DNA of 64,000 nucleotides from Cristatella mucedo (GCA_009760855.2 WPIO01000012.1:4670001-4734000); one strand, 5' to 3'; shown: positions 53,102-57,115, counted from the first letter of the stretch. Notes: a model not told the origin generated them from the letters alone. Numbers and translations: made by a program.

Positions 53102-56100
53102 TTGTGTGTGTGTGTGTGTGTGTGTCTGCTGCAATAGTTCAATGGCATGAAGGAGTGAACAAATTAAGATTCATGCGCAAAACGCTGTGACTTTATCCAC
53201 CTCACTACAGTTCATTCTTGCCTTGACCCTTTTTAATCCGTTCCTATTACTGGCACTTCGTGAAATGATTCCAGGTTGTTTTGTTTTGATCGTGGCACTC
53301 GATCGTTTGCATGTGGTCTTTTGCTGGTGACCCTGTGGCCATGTTTGCAGAGCTGCTGCTGCTTTGGATACACCACTTTGGGAATATTAGAAATCGTGCT
53401 CATTCGTTGCATTGCAGAGATTGACATTGAGCTTTCTCTTTGTTGTGTGAGATTAATTTTGTTGGCAACTGCATGTGAATCGAAAGCTACATAGGCCTGG
53501 AGGGCACTGTAGAAAACCCTCCTTTGTAGCATCTACTTAGTCCCTGTGGCTTTGAGGAGTTACAGAAATACATGACATTGCATTACATTAGGCTCCTGCT
53601 ATATCCTCTACCTGCCGAATGAGCGGCAGCTGCAACTGCCGCCACAGGTCCTGTCCCCGATACCACTCAACGTGCTTAAAGAGGAGCGGTGTCCACGTAT
53701 CAGTGGAGATGATCTGCTGCTGCTGCTTGGAATTCGCTCAAACAAGTCCTCACAGGCATCAGATGGTGCTGGCACGCCTGCCAAGCAGCAGCATGCTCTT
53801 CACAAGCCAAGACTCATTGTGATCGACATCCGGCGAAAGGACGAGTATCCTTTTATGGCTGAGTTAATTGCTTCGATAGTGAGTAGGCACTATCACTTGA
53901 ATGAGTCTAGTGCAAATGCGTGATCCTGCGGTGGCAGGTGCATGTTGGTGAGTGCTTAATTTTAAGGTGTTGTCGTTCAATGATACCGCCTCCAATTGCT
54001 AAAGGATCGTTTCCGGGGTCTCTCTATTATAATTAAGTAGTTCGAGTTCTACTTCTTATACAGAGTACTGTTTACCCATACTTCCAACAAATCTCAGATC
54101 CTATGGAGACCGTGCCTTTAGTTAGCATGCTCCCAAAGCCTGGAACTCACTCCTGACTTGCATCACGACATCTCCTGACTTGACCACATTTAAAAAGAAA
54201 CTAACACATCTATTTATCATAGCATTTAGTGGGTCTCTAAGATTCGTCCTTTATGTGCTTATGCTTGCTGACACTATGCATGCTGCCACTAACCACACTT
54301 GCATGCTGACCCTGTGCATGTCACCCCTAACTATGTTATTCCTGTTGTCTATTGATTGAGCATGCTAGCTAGCACTAACCATTCGATCGTACTTCCTTTG
54401 CAGCAAATTTAAAGTGCATAGAAAGAGATTGGGTTCTTTGAGGGTGTTATATCAAATACACTATTATAATAGCAATAGTATCATTGTTATAACCTGTAGG
54501 TCTCAATACGCTTGTAAGAACTACGAAGGGTGTAGTGAGCATTTTTTGAAAATAGCCATAGTGATTTAGTGCCTAGAAAGAGATTAAGATTTCTTGGGGT
54601 GCCGTGCAAATATCTTAGTACTATTATTATTAGTATGCATCAAGAAAAATATAGGATTTTTATATGAGCTATTCTGTGCATAAGAAGTTTTTGCCTTCTC
54701 TCAGACGATGCATTTGCATGGTCTTCATCCAATTGACTCGACTGGCAAGTAGTACATATTAATCTCGGCATTATTTGAAACACCGAATGCTACTGAAGAT
54801 CTCGGTCTGCAGCTTGTTTGTCGTTGGTCGGCCCTGACAAACTGTGTTCAAAAATATAATTAGTTTGCAAGTTTGCCATCGACATCAAATGCAAGAGAAA
54901 GGGATCCCTCTCAGCCACACAACAAACCATGAAACCGTGTACATATATAGGTACACACACACACAAACACCAGAAATTGAGATATATTTTCAATGTTTTA
55001 GTGTTTTAGGAAATTCAAAACTTCTTAATTCTTAGCCAACAATATTGTTTTAGAACATTGGATTCGCATGATTTAATAATATTTTAAGCGAATGGGCATG
55101 CTGCAAACTTTGTTTGCTGATCATATGTCTAAAAATATGCAGTTAGTCTGTTTTGCAATACCCGAGGCAAATAGTCTCTTTTTTATTGATTTTATCTTTT
55201 CTACCATCAGATCACTCTGTATCAAGATTTTGTGTATGCATCAAATATTCTTATTTCTAAAAATCCATATCAATGGTTGTATCAGACATTTGTTTTTAGC
55301 TGATTTAACAGCCTCTTTTTGTGTAGCGACAGAAGAGCCTTTCTAGACTGTGGAACTCGCTTCCACAATTCTTACGCAACGACATCTACTCTCCAACTGC
55401 CGACTATGGCACATCTTTTTCAGCGGTCCTGAACTGCTACTTCTATGCTACTCACTACCTCAACTGCTCTCCTAACTCTGCTATGCTTCCCACTTTCTCT
55501 TTGTTGCATGAGACGAAGTCTGTTGGCTGAATGCGTACCGAAAGCCGCTTAGGCTGTGAGTGCGCTATACAAAACTCTCCTGCGTAACACCCACATGGTC
55601 TTTATGACTTTGTGGAGTTACTGACGGAGATACATTACATTACGGCTATTGCCACTGCAAGGATCGCCCACCGCTGGATTCGAACCCACGACCTCGGGGC
55701 CGAGGTCATGAAAAGCAACCGCCTTACCTAGTGAGCCATTACGACTCATTTCCTTAGTAATAATAAAAGGCTTGAAGCAAACTATTTTGCATGTGTGCAG
55801 TCATAGGTGAGACATAGTTCGAAACAATCCGAAAAATTGATGGAGCAGTAAAAAGAAAAAGCTTCGAGCAGCCGTTCTGATTAACTATGACTTGAAAAAA
55901 AGTCAAAAATAAAATTGAAGTTCAACTGATTCATCAGCCTTGTTTATATAGTGGCAGAGGAGCTTATCGGACTGTCACTTGCACCGGGCTGTTAAGAATT
56001 GCCTGGTGCACGACTTGAACCCACGACCTTCGTCGTGAGGTGCAAGCACGTTACCCTTACCTACTGCCTAAACACAGTTTGTGAGGACCGAAACATATCA

Positions 56101-57115
56101 GCTGTAATGATGTGGGTGGCTATGTATCATATTATATTATCATATGTCCTGAGGTTTGTTCCTCCTTAGCAGTCTATAGCTTCATCAGAGGCATGATACC
56201 TGGAAGTGTTAACATGCCGTACACCAATGCATTCTCGGACAGAGGAGATCTTGTGGCCAGCCCAGCTCTTGATGCACTGGAAAGCAGCAAGAATCTAGTC
56301 AAGGTCGTAGTCGATTCGTCCGGGCGTAATTGCTCTTCAGTAAGTGCATCAGCTCTTGCATAACTATGTCTGCCATGCAACTGTGCATCCGTCGACAAAT
56401 GCCAATCGTTGCCTGGCGACTCTGGGATTGATGTGTATGAAAATGGACAGGAGCCCTTCACAGAATAGTGTGTGAATGCCCTGAGGTATGGTATTCAGAG
56501 ACCGTGAAGTATGAGTCCTGATAGGCTAGGCTGTATTGGTGCAAGGGTCGGAGCTGCTTAGGCTCTCCTGCCTATCTATAGGGTAAAAACGATGCTGTAG
56601 TAAATCCCGATCTGCATTTTACTTTGCTTCTTTACCATCCTGTAGTAAATGCCGATCCGAATTTTACTTCGCTTCTTTACCATCTATGAGTCTCGCAATG
56701 TGCAACGTACACATAGGTATGCACTTACGTGACCACCACGTGCACATGCTCGCAAAGGCACGTGCTTGCACCCCTCGAACGGCTCGGTAGGCGTTGCTAA
56801 TATGCTAGTAAAGCCTGCCAGGTCATTATCGCTCTATTCCGGTGTGATAGCCATGCTTTGTGATCGGTGGCTTTCCAATGTTTTCGACCTATATAACTTG
56901 CCGGGTCGATTTATTTCCCATGACGTTATGCATGGCTTTGTAATAAGTTCTTACATCTTGGAAGCATCCTGGTTGCATTATTTTTGTTGCTGTTCTTGTT
57001 GCAGTTTGCCAATCGTCTGCTCAAGCTCGGTTACAGTAAAGTGTGTATGCTCCACAAGGGGATGGATGCCATAAAGAACACGGGCATTCTTGTAATATCT
57101 ACGGCAGACTTGTAG
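18505..57115 (+). CDS. TBCK: TBCK orthologue, complete 22-exon coding gene
   Basis: Join: 18505-18697, 23844-23919, 26639-26756, 32198-32271, 34767-34932, 35741-35810, 37661-37716, 37854-37915, 38752-38818, 38992-39079, 39867-40002, 40412-40558, 42184-42421, 42610-42850, 44203-44286, 44622-44707, 44825-44861, 45918-46079, 51536-51711, 53648-53844, 56180-56339, 57005-57115. Total 2745 nt, 914 aa plus TAG. All junctions are GT..AG with matching phases. Seen: kinase-like domain with HRN (aa 116-118), Asn123, DYG (136-138) and PPE (160-162); TBC domain with IEVDIPR (Arg525) and YWQG (Gln560); rhodanese-like C-terminus. Family knowledge: TBCK is a cytosolic pseudokinase/Rab-GAP linked to mTOR signalling, endolysosomal traffic and an mRNA-transport (FERRY) complex. 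The start ATG follows an in-frame TAG at 18490-18492. The model is based on remembered similarity to vertebrate TBCK, exon by exon; small errors at single junctions are possible. Confidence 0.95.
19541..20595 (+). mobile_element. LINE A (L2-like) copy in TBCK intron 1
   Basis: Begins at CACGAGCACCTCAAATTC (mid-RT) and continues through [48 protein letters not shown] and the 3' hairpin with (ATT)n. Very similar to copies at 845-2462 and 43315-44030, so fairly recent. A few frameshifts and a stop (about 19674) are present. Confidence 0.93.
20600..21363. other. Intron 1 sequence, nothing recognised
   Basis: AT-rich intronic sequence between the LINE A copy and the 40-bp tandem repeat. Confidence 0.5.
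21364..21443 (+). repeat. Two-copy tandem repeat, 40-bp unit
   Basis: TGACGTGCTGCTCGAGCTCC opens both units (21364 and 21404), which are near-identical over their full length. Confidence 0.9.
21490..22760 (+). pseudogene. Broken copy of a widespread uncharacterised multicopy metazoan gene family
   Basis: Successive plus-strand frames give [18 protein letters not shown] (about 21604), then [20 protein letters not shown] (about 21781) with [10 protein letters not shown], then [13 protein letters not shown] (about 22000), [20 protein letters not shown] (about 22272) and [20 protein letters not shown] (about 22495). Stops, frameshifts and an L2/SINE-type tail (22135-22207) interrupt it. The order and motifs match, from memory, a large family of unnamed predicted proteins found in many copies in insect, cnidarian and hemichordate genomes (GDFKM...GLQ.GFTKFPC, then YQGRW..MMGDY). 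The high copy number suggests a mobile element origin, but I do not know its biochemical role. Confidence 0.7.
22135..22207 (-). mobile_element. Short L2/SINE1-type tail inside the pseudogene
   Basis: TTATTTGTATAGCAGCCTAT then GAGAACTCAATCTCTATCC and AGACACTTTAAATG: antisense tail consensus, splitting the multicopy-family pseudogene. Confidence 0.6.
22770..23843. other. Intron 1 end, nothing recognised
   Basis: Intronic; no repeat or exon signal other than the exon 2 acceptor at its end. Confidence 0.5.
23844..23919 (+). CDS. TBCK: TBCK coding exon 2 (aa 65-89)
   Basis: Enters in phase 1 after TTGAAG and reads [18 protein letters not shown], equivalent to the vertebrate segment that follows RGKH (kinase-like N lobe end and hinge). 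Donor CAG|GTATCT, phase 2. Intron 1 before it is about 5.1 kb. Confidence 0.9.
24076..24223 (-). mobile_element. SINE1 copy in TBCK intron 2
   Basis: One of the best copies. Read on the minus strand: GCCGAGCTGGTTTGGCCCAG, TGATTAAGGTGCTTGCC (A box), GAGGGCTCGAGCCCCG (B-box area), GGCATATATGAAGTGCCTG, AATAGAGATTAAGTTCTC, then AT-rich end. Confidence 0.9.
24224..25029. other. Intron 2 sequence, nothing recognised
   Basis: Intronic, with a T run at 24243-24255 and no other feature. Confidence 0.45.
25030..25116 (-). mobile_element. L2-like 3' tail fragment
   Basis: TAATATAATGCTAATAATAA followed by GAACTAAGAGAACTAAATC and TATTTCTAGGCACTTTAC, antisense LINE A tail. Confidence 0.7.
25546..25702 (-). 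mobile_element. SINE2 copy in TBCK intron 2
   Basis: Antisense: TTAGCTGATTCATCAGCC end, AAAGAATAGCCTATTGCAGG, ACTCAAATCCACGGCC (B-box complement), GAGCCCCTTACAGGC. Confidence 0.8.
25703..26638. other. Intron 2 end, nothing recognised
   Basis: Intronic; no repeat boundary detected. Confidence 0.45.
26639..26756 (+). CDS. TBCK: TBCK coding exon 3, catalytic-loop region (aa 90-129)
   Basis: Acceptor TGTTTTAG, donor ACG|GTACGT. Encodes the alpha-E helix and the catalytic-loop equivalent [15 protein letters not shown]. The HRD aspartate is Asn118, while Asn123 of the loop is kept. This indicates a catalytically impaired kinase fold. Confidence 0.96.
26757..28859. other. Intron 3, first 2 kb, nothing firm
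   Basis: No exon or clear element. A small perfect hairpin (AAAATTCCTTA and its complement) occurs at 28022-28050. The region from about 28690 may already be very old L2 sequence. Confidence 0.4.
28860..29930 (+). mobile_element. Old L2-like LINE fragment in intron 3
   Basis: Remnants of the RT N-terminus: [14 protein letters not shown] (about 29305), [20 protein letters not shown] (about 29346), [12 protein letters not shown] (about 29490) and a motif A remnant ACTCTCGGCAGCTTTTGGTA (about 29583). Diverged from LINE A copy 1 and full of stops. The left boundary is uncertain. Confidence 0.7.
29990..30545 (-). mobile_element. Antisense L2-like fragment split by SINE2
   Basis: Minus strand shows motif A (AFDTIDYR, about 30230-30260) and the upstream [11 protein letters not shown] equivalent (about 30495-30525), which flank the SINE2 at 30294-30465. 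Confidence 0.7.
30294..30465 (-). mobile_element. SINE2 copy nested in L2 fragment
   Basis: Antisense: ATTAGCTGATTTAACAGCCT, GCCCACTGCAGGATTCGAAC (B-box complement), GCGATCGCCTTACCCTGTG (A-box side). A well-preserved, relatively recent copy. Confidence 0.88.
30575..30985 (+). mobile_element. L2-like fragment interrupted by an antisense tail
   Basis: Matches LINE A at ACTCTCTATCTTGCCGATGT..TGCAGATGACTCACAG (YADD region, 30590-30660) and again at AATTGGAAAGTCTGGCC (about 30899). Between them, 30690-30760 is an antisense (ATT)n-type L2/SINE1 tail. Confidence 0.65.
30986..31602. other. Intron 3 segment, unassigned
   Basis: Both strands are open for about 65 codons at 31000-31200, with no recognised domain. 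A sequence near 31310 (GTGATCAATAGCATCGAAG) is antisense to LINE RT motif A (FDAIDH), so part of this is LINE-derived. Confidence 0.4.
31603..32160 (-). repeat. Unknown interspersed repeat, copy 2 (TBCK intron 3)
   Basis: Diverged second copy of the repeat at 1-845, in the same orientation. The minus-strand frames [10 protein letters not shown] and [13 protein letters not shown] parallel SVSELLEAEK and TPVAVQNTAAGVR of copy 1. A GGA run at 31700-31720 replaces part of copy 1. It ends about 40 bp before TBCK exon 4. Copy 2 has more stops, so it looks older or less constrained. Confidence 0.55.
32198..32271 (+). CDS. TBCK: TBCK coding exon 4, DFG-equivalent region (aa 130-153)
   Basis: Acceptor TGTTTTTAG, donor GG|GTAAGC, phase 2. 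Reads [19 protein letters not shown]. The DFG position is DYG (136-138), so the metal-binding Asp is present although the HRD Asp is not. The unknown repeat at 31603-32160 ends only about 40 bp upstream. Confidence 0.93.
32272..33396. other. Intron 4 start, nothing recognised
   Basis: Intronic sequence without identifiable repeat or exon. Confidence 0.45.
33397..33558 (+). mobile_element. SINE1 copy in TBCK intron 4
   Basis: GCTGGTTTTGCCCAGTGG head, TTAAGGTGCTCACC (A box), GGTCGTGGGTTTGAGCCCCG (B box), then GACTAGAGATCAAGTTTTC and GGTGCTATACAAATGG tail. A short insertion lies between the boxes. Confidence 0.88.
33590..34480 (+). mobile_element. Diverged LINE A (L2-like) copy in intron 4
   Basis: Follows LINE A from the region CTGCATGTATTG..TGGACGGC through GGAAAACTTGTCCCTCAAAA (KIGSAS block), CAGCTCCACATTCAAGTCTA and TGCAAAACTATGCAGCAAGC, to the tail CACCTAGAAAGAGATTTATT. 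No intact frames. Confidence 0.8.
34767..34932 (+). CDS. TBCK: TBCK coding exon 5, activation-segment end and alpha-F (aa 154-209)
   Basis: Acceptor ACTTGCAG, donor GCG|GTAAGC, phase 0. Reads [13 protein letters not shown] (APE-like Glu162) and, after a longer insert, [12 protein letters not shown] (DVWSLG-like, aa 196-207), the alpha-F anchor of the C lobe. Confidence 0.96.
35099..35300 (-). mobile_element. LINE B fragment in intron 5
   Basis: Antisense: GGAATTGTGGAAGTATGTTC..CTAGGACC (complement of the RLWNSLP region) and GAGGAGCTAAGCCATAGTAG, as in 59209-59670. No 3' tail. Confidence 0.7.
35741..35810 (+). CDS. TBCK: TBCK coding exon 6 (aa 210-232)
   Basis: Acceptor TTTCTATAG, donor TTG|GTAAGC, phase 1. 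Begins GRRLWLEL, matching the conserved GRKLF segment after the alpha-F helix. Confidence 0.88.
36110..36991 (+). mobile_element. LINE B copy in intron 6
   Basis: [17 protein letters not shown]-like block (about 36150), [17 protein letters not shown] (about 36228), internal deletion near 36330, [11 protein letters not shown] (about 36350), then the C-terminal region and the tail GTTACAGACGGAGATGCATT. No intact frame over the whole copy. Confidence 0.85.
36992..37660. other. Intron 6 end, nothing recognised
   Basis: Intronic; no repeat identified. Confidence 0.45.
37661..37716 (+). CDS. TBCK: TBCK coding exon 7 (aa 233-251), short
   Basis: 56-nt exon, acceptor TTTGTCATAG, donor CAG|GTATAC. 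It is the only sequence found that bridges the phase-1 end of exon 6 to the phase-0 start of exon 8 without a stop. The content (TLLDVALED) fits the weakly conserved C-lobe segment. Confidence 0.75.
37854..37915 (+). CDS. TBCK: TBCK coding exon 8 (aa 252-271)
   Basis: Acceptor TTTCACATAG, donor AG|GTAGGA, phase 2. Reads [16 protein letters not shown], the typical end of a kinase C lobe. Confidence 0.92.
37916..38751. other. Intron 8, nothing firm
   Basis: A tRNA-like string GTGGCGCAGTGGTCTGATTA at about 38485 may be a SINE head relic. No B box follows clearly. Confidence 0.4.
38752..38818 (+). CDS. TBCK: TBCK coding exon 9 (aa 272-294)
   Basis: Acceptor GCGATTTTAG, donor AAG|GTATTG, phase 0. 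Reads [15 protein letters not shown], matching the RPTPDELMKDKVF segment of vertebrate TBCK. An earlier acceptor at 38690-38691 would put TGA in frame and is rejected. Confidence 0.85.
38992..39079 (+). CDS. TBCK: TBCK coding exon 10 (aa 295-323)
   Basis: Acceptor CATTTTCAG, donor CCG|GTGTGT, phase 1. Reads [18 protein letters not shown], corresponding to the linker after the kinase-like domain. Confidence 0.87.
39411..39480 (+). mobile_element. SINE head fragment (tRNA-like)
   Basis: AGCCCAGCAGTAAGATGCGT resembles an A box and ATGCCTCGAGTCCTGCAG a B box. The tail is missing. Confidence 0.4.
39563..39778 (-). mobile_element. LINE B 3' fragment in intron 10
   Basis: Antisense LINE B 3' end: TAACTTCACAAAGTCATAAAG, GGAGAGTTTTGCATGTTGCA, GGTACGCATTCGGTAGCC. 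Matches 59209-59400. Confidence 0.85.
39867..40002 (+). CDS. TBCK: TBCK coding exon 11 (aa 324-368)
   Basis: Acceptor GGTTTTGCAG, donor AG|GTGTGT, phase 2. Contains [15 protein letters not shown], a highly conserved motif between the kinase-like and TBC domains, followed by a basic stretch. Confidence 0.95.
40412..40558 (+). CDS. TBCK: TBCK coding exon 12 (aa 369-417)
   Basis: Acceptor CTTTGTAG, donor GA|GTGAGT, phase 2. Contains a Ser/Asp-rich linker, then [10 protein letters not shown] and YYPLIE, matching the conserved LCQLRNRL..FYPLLED segment. Confidence 0.9.
40559..42183. other. Intron 12, otherwise unassigned
   Basis: Apart from the (TG)n run no element is recognised. A 65 to 99-codon set of frames at 41400-42180 has no family match. 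Confidence 0.4.
41057..41083 (+). repeat. (TG)n microsatellite in intron 12
   Basis: About 13 GT units, uninterrupted. Confidence 0.95.
42184..42421 (+). CDS. TBCK: TBCK coding exon 13, start of TBC domain (aa 418-497)
   Basis: Acceptor TTGCTGAAG, donor CAG|GTTAGC, phase 0. Reads [13 protein letters not shown], then the TBC entry motif [14 protein letters not shown] (aa 481-494). Confidence 0.95.
42610..42850 (+). CDS. TBCK: TBCK coding exon 14, TBC catalytic motifs (aa 498-577)
   Basis: Acceptor TGCCTGCAG, donor AAG|GTAAAT, phase 1. Carries both dual-finger motifs of Rab-GAPs: IEVDIPR (IxxDxxR, Arg525) and YWQG (YxQG, Gln560). GAP activity is therefore plausible on sequence grounds. Confidence 0.97.
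43315..44030 (+). mobile_element. LINE A (L2-like) 3' copy in intron 14
   Basis: From GGTCCATGCATTCGTGACAT through [32 protein letters not shown] and [16 protein letters not shown], to TGTAAAGCGCCTAGAAAGAG and (ATT)n. Near-identical to copies at 845 and 19541 over shared parts, so recent. Confidence 0.93.
44203..44286 (+). CDS. TBCK: TBCK coding exon 15 (aa 578-605)
   Basis: Acceptor GTTTTGCAG, donor AAG|GTAAGC, phase 1. Reads [14 protein letters not shown] followed by FFLKDN, conserved TBC helix sequence. Confidence 0.95.
44622..44707 (+). CDS. TBCK: TBCK coding exon 16 (aa 606-634)
   Basis: Acceptor GCTTTTTAG, donor GAT|GTAAAT, phase 0. Reads [18 protein letters not shown], nearly invariant in TBCK. 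Confidence 0.95.
44825..44861 (+). CDS. TBCK: TBCK coding exon 17, 37-nt microexon (aa 635-646)
   Basis: Acceptor CTGTTTTCAG, donor CAC|GTAAGT. Reads [12 protein letters not shown], the conserved TBC motif B-like segment. Its phases (0 in, 1 out) are required to link exons 16 and 18. Confidence 0.93.
44862..45917. other. Intron 17, nothing firm
   Basis: Relatively GC-rich intron with several open frames of 65 to 155 codons but no recognised domain. Treated as noncoding because the TBCK phases skip it cleanly. Confidence 0.45.
45918..46079 (+). CDS. TBCK: TBCK coding exon 18, end of TBC domain (aa 647-700)
   Basis: Acceptor TTTTTTGCAG, donor CGG|GTAAGG, phase 1. Reads [17 protein letters not shown] and [13 protein letters not shown], the classic TBC C-terminal helices. 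Intron 18, about 5.5 kb, follows. Confidence 0.96.
46605..46672 (+). repeat. Imperfect tandem duplication, unit about 36 bp
   Basis: GTGCTTGGAAATGGAGTCAG and GCTTGGAAATGTAGCCGG each precede TCTCTGAA.TGG-like sequence. Confidence 0.6.
46859..47773 (+). mobile_element. LINE A (L2-like) copy in intron 18
   Basis: Starts at TGTGATTCCGAAATTGG (KIGSAS block) and reads [35 protein letters not shown] and [16 protein letters not shown], ending GCACCTAGAAAGAGATTGAG and an ATT-rich tail. More diverged than the copies at 845, 19541 and 43315. Confidence 0.92.
47777..48782. other. Intron 18 segment with a long but unassigned open frame
   Basis: A 158-codon plus-strand frame (47817-48293) has no recognised motif, no family match and no matching splice phase to TBCK neighbours. 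Probably chance. Confidence 0.35.
49491..49636 (-). mobile_element. LINE B 3' fragment nested in LINE A
   Basis: GTAATGTAATGTATCTCTGT, then AACTTCACAAAAACCATGTG, GGACAATTTTGTATAGCAC, GGTAGCCAACAGACTTTATC. Inserted between the SSTVK and FQL portions of the LINE A protein region. Confidence 0.85.
49798..49955 (+). mobile_element. SINE2 copy nested in LINE A
   Basis: GCCGTGATGGCACACTAGG (A-box side, shortened), CGTGGGTTCGAATCCTGCAG (B box), GGTGGTGATAGCTGTAAAGG, then GCTGTTAAATTAGCTAGC. Confidence 0.9.
50151..50890. other. Intron 18 segment, nothing recognised
   Basis: No recognised repeat or exon before the duplication source begins. Confidence 0.4.
50891..51548 (+). repeat. Source segment of a 0.6-kb duplication (intron 18 end plus 13 nt of exon 19)
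   Basis: Near-identical to 52819-53430, differing mainly in the length of the (TG)n run (51127-51242 here). It runs directly into intact exon 19, so it is the original copy. Confidence 0.95.
51127..51242 (+). repeat. (TG)n microsatellite
   Basis: Long GT run with few interruptions (TAT near 51140 and 51150, TTG near 51229). It lies about 290 bp upstream of exon 19. Confidence 0.95.
51536..51711 (+). CDS. TBCK: TBCK coding exon 19 (aa 701-759)
   Basis: Acceptor TATTGCAG, donor CTT|GTAAGA, phase 0. Starts [15 protein letters not shown], then [11 protein letters not shown] (conserved), then an Ala/Gln-rich low-complexity linker. Its acceptor and first 13 nt are duplicated at 53415-53430 inside intron 19. 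Confidence 0.93.
51976..53590 (+). mobile_element. LINE B copy split by a duplicated intron/exon segment
   Basis: LINE B runs from ACTGATTGCTTGTCTTGCAG and [20 protein letters not shown] (about 52013) to TATGCTACTCACTTT (52822), then resumes at GCTTTCTCTTTGTTGTGTGA (53431) and ends with CATTGCATTACATTA at 53590. In other copies the two halves are contiguous (CCCACTTTCTCTTTG). The inserted 52819-53430 is not LINE sequence. Confidence 0.92.
52819..53430 (+). repeat. Duplicated copy of TBCK intron 18 end and exon 19 start
   Basis: About 612 bp matching 50891-51548, including a shortened (TG)n (53055-53125), the pyrimidine/acceptor sequence CATTCGTTGCATTGCAG and AGATTGACATTGA of exon 19. It carries a decoy splice acceptor at 53415-53416. 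Confidence 0.95.
53648..53844 (+). CDS. TBCK: TBCK coding exon 20, start of rhodanese-like domain (aa 760-824)
   Basis: Acceptor GCCGCCACAG, donor GA|GTATCC, phase 2. Reads [21 protein letters not shown] and [10 protein letters not shown]. An in-frame alternative acceptor at 53628-53629 would add six residues. A second donor at 53879 (GTGAGT) would shift the frame against exon 21. The LINE B tail ends at about 53590. Confidence 0.88.
54070..54480 (+). mobile_element. LINE A (L2-like) 3' fragment in intron 20
   Basis: Begins near TTTACCCATACTTCCAACAA, contains GGAGACCGTGCCTTTAGTTA, GCTCCCAAAGCCTGGAACTC and the GCATGCTGACCCTGTGCATG UTR. Ends with a diverged hairpin and TATTATAATAG tail. Confidence 0.9.
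54560..54640 (+). mobile_element. L2/SINE1-type tail fragment
   Basis: TGCCTAGAAAGAGATTAAGA, then TTCTTGGGGTGCCGTGC and ACTATTATTATTAG. Confidence 0.75.
54641..55293. other. Intron 20 segment, nothing recognised
   Basis: AT-rich, with a short CA run at 54955-54970. No exon or element found. Confidence 0.45.
55294..55744 (-). mobile_element. SINE2 copy interrupted by LINE B
   Basis: SINE2 3' part at 55294-55342 (TTTTTAGCTGATTTAACAGC..GACAGAAGAGCCTTT) and 5' part at 55643-55744 (CGGCTATTGCCACTGCAAGG..GGATTCGAACCCACGACC). The two halves join exactly when 55343-55642 is removed. Confidence 0.92.
55343..55642 (+). mobile_element. LINE B 3' fragment inserted in SINE2
   Basis: Starts CTAGACTGTGGAACTCGCTT (RLWNSL region), 5'-truncated, and ends GGAGTTACTGACGGAGATAC plus ATTACATTA. 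No obvious target-site duplication, as is common for CR1/L2-type insertions. Confidence 0.93.
55918..56075 (-). mobile_element. SINE2 copy in intron 20, diverged
   Basis: Antisense: TTCAACTGATTCATCAGCC, AGAATTGCCTGGTGCACGAC, TTGAACCCACGACCTTCGTC, CACGTTACCCTTACC. Confidence 0.8.
56180..56339 (+). CDS. TBCK: TBCK coding exon 21, rhodanese-like core (aa 825-878)
   Basis: Acceptor GTCTATAG, donor TCA|GTAAGT, phase 0. Reads [18 protein letters not shown], the GHIPGAxNIP hallmark of rhodanese domains. At the active-site loop the sequence is [10 protein letters not shown], with Asp870 where catalytic rhodaneses have Cys, so sulfurtransferase activity is unlikely. Confidence 0.92.
56595..56684 (+). 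repeat. Two-copy tandem repeat, 45-bp unit (intron 21)
   Basis: CTGTAGTAAATCCCGATCTG and CTGTAGTAAATGCCGATCCG start the two units; both end CTTCTTTACCATC. Confidence 0.92.
57005..57115 (+). CDS. TBCK: TBCK coding exon 22, terminal (aa 879-914)
   Basis: Acceptor CTTGTTGCAG. Reads [19 protein letters not shown] and ends [12 protein letters not shown], then TAG at 57113-57115. The pattern matches the conserved KPTGLLTI C-terminus of vertebrate TBCK. Confidence 0.93.
   Translation, partial: FANRLLKLGYSKVCMLHKGMDAIKNTGILVISTADL

Noticed and set aside
53845-53880. Extension of TBCK exon 20 to the strong donor at 53879 (GTGAGT)
   Set aside because: Would end in phase 0 while exon 21 needs phase 2; the GA|GTATCC donor gives the conserved D-F-I-R-G join. 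Could still be an alternative splice form.
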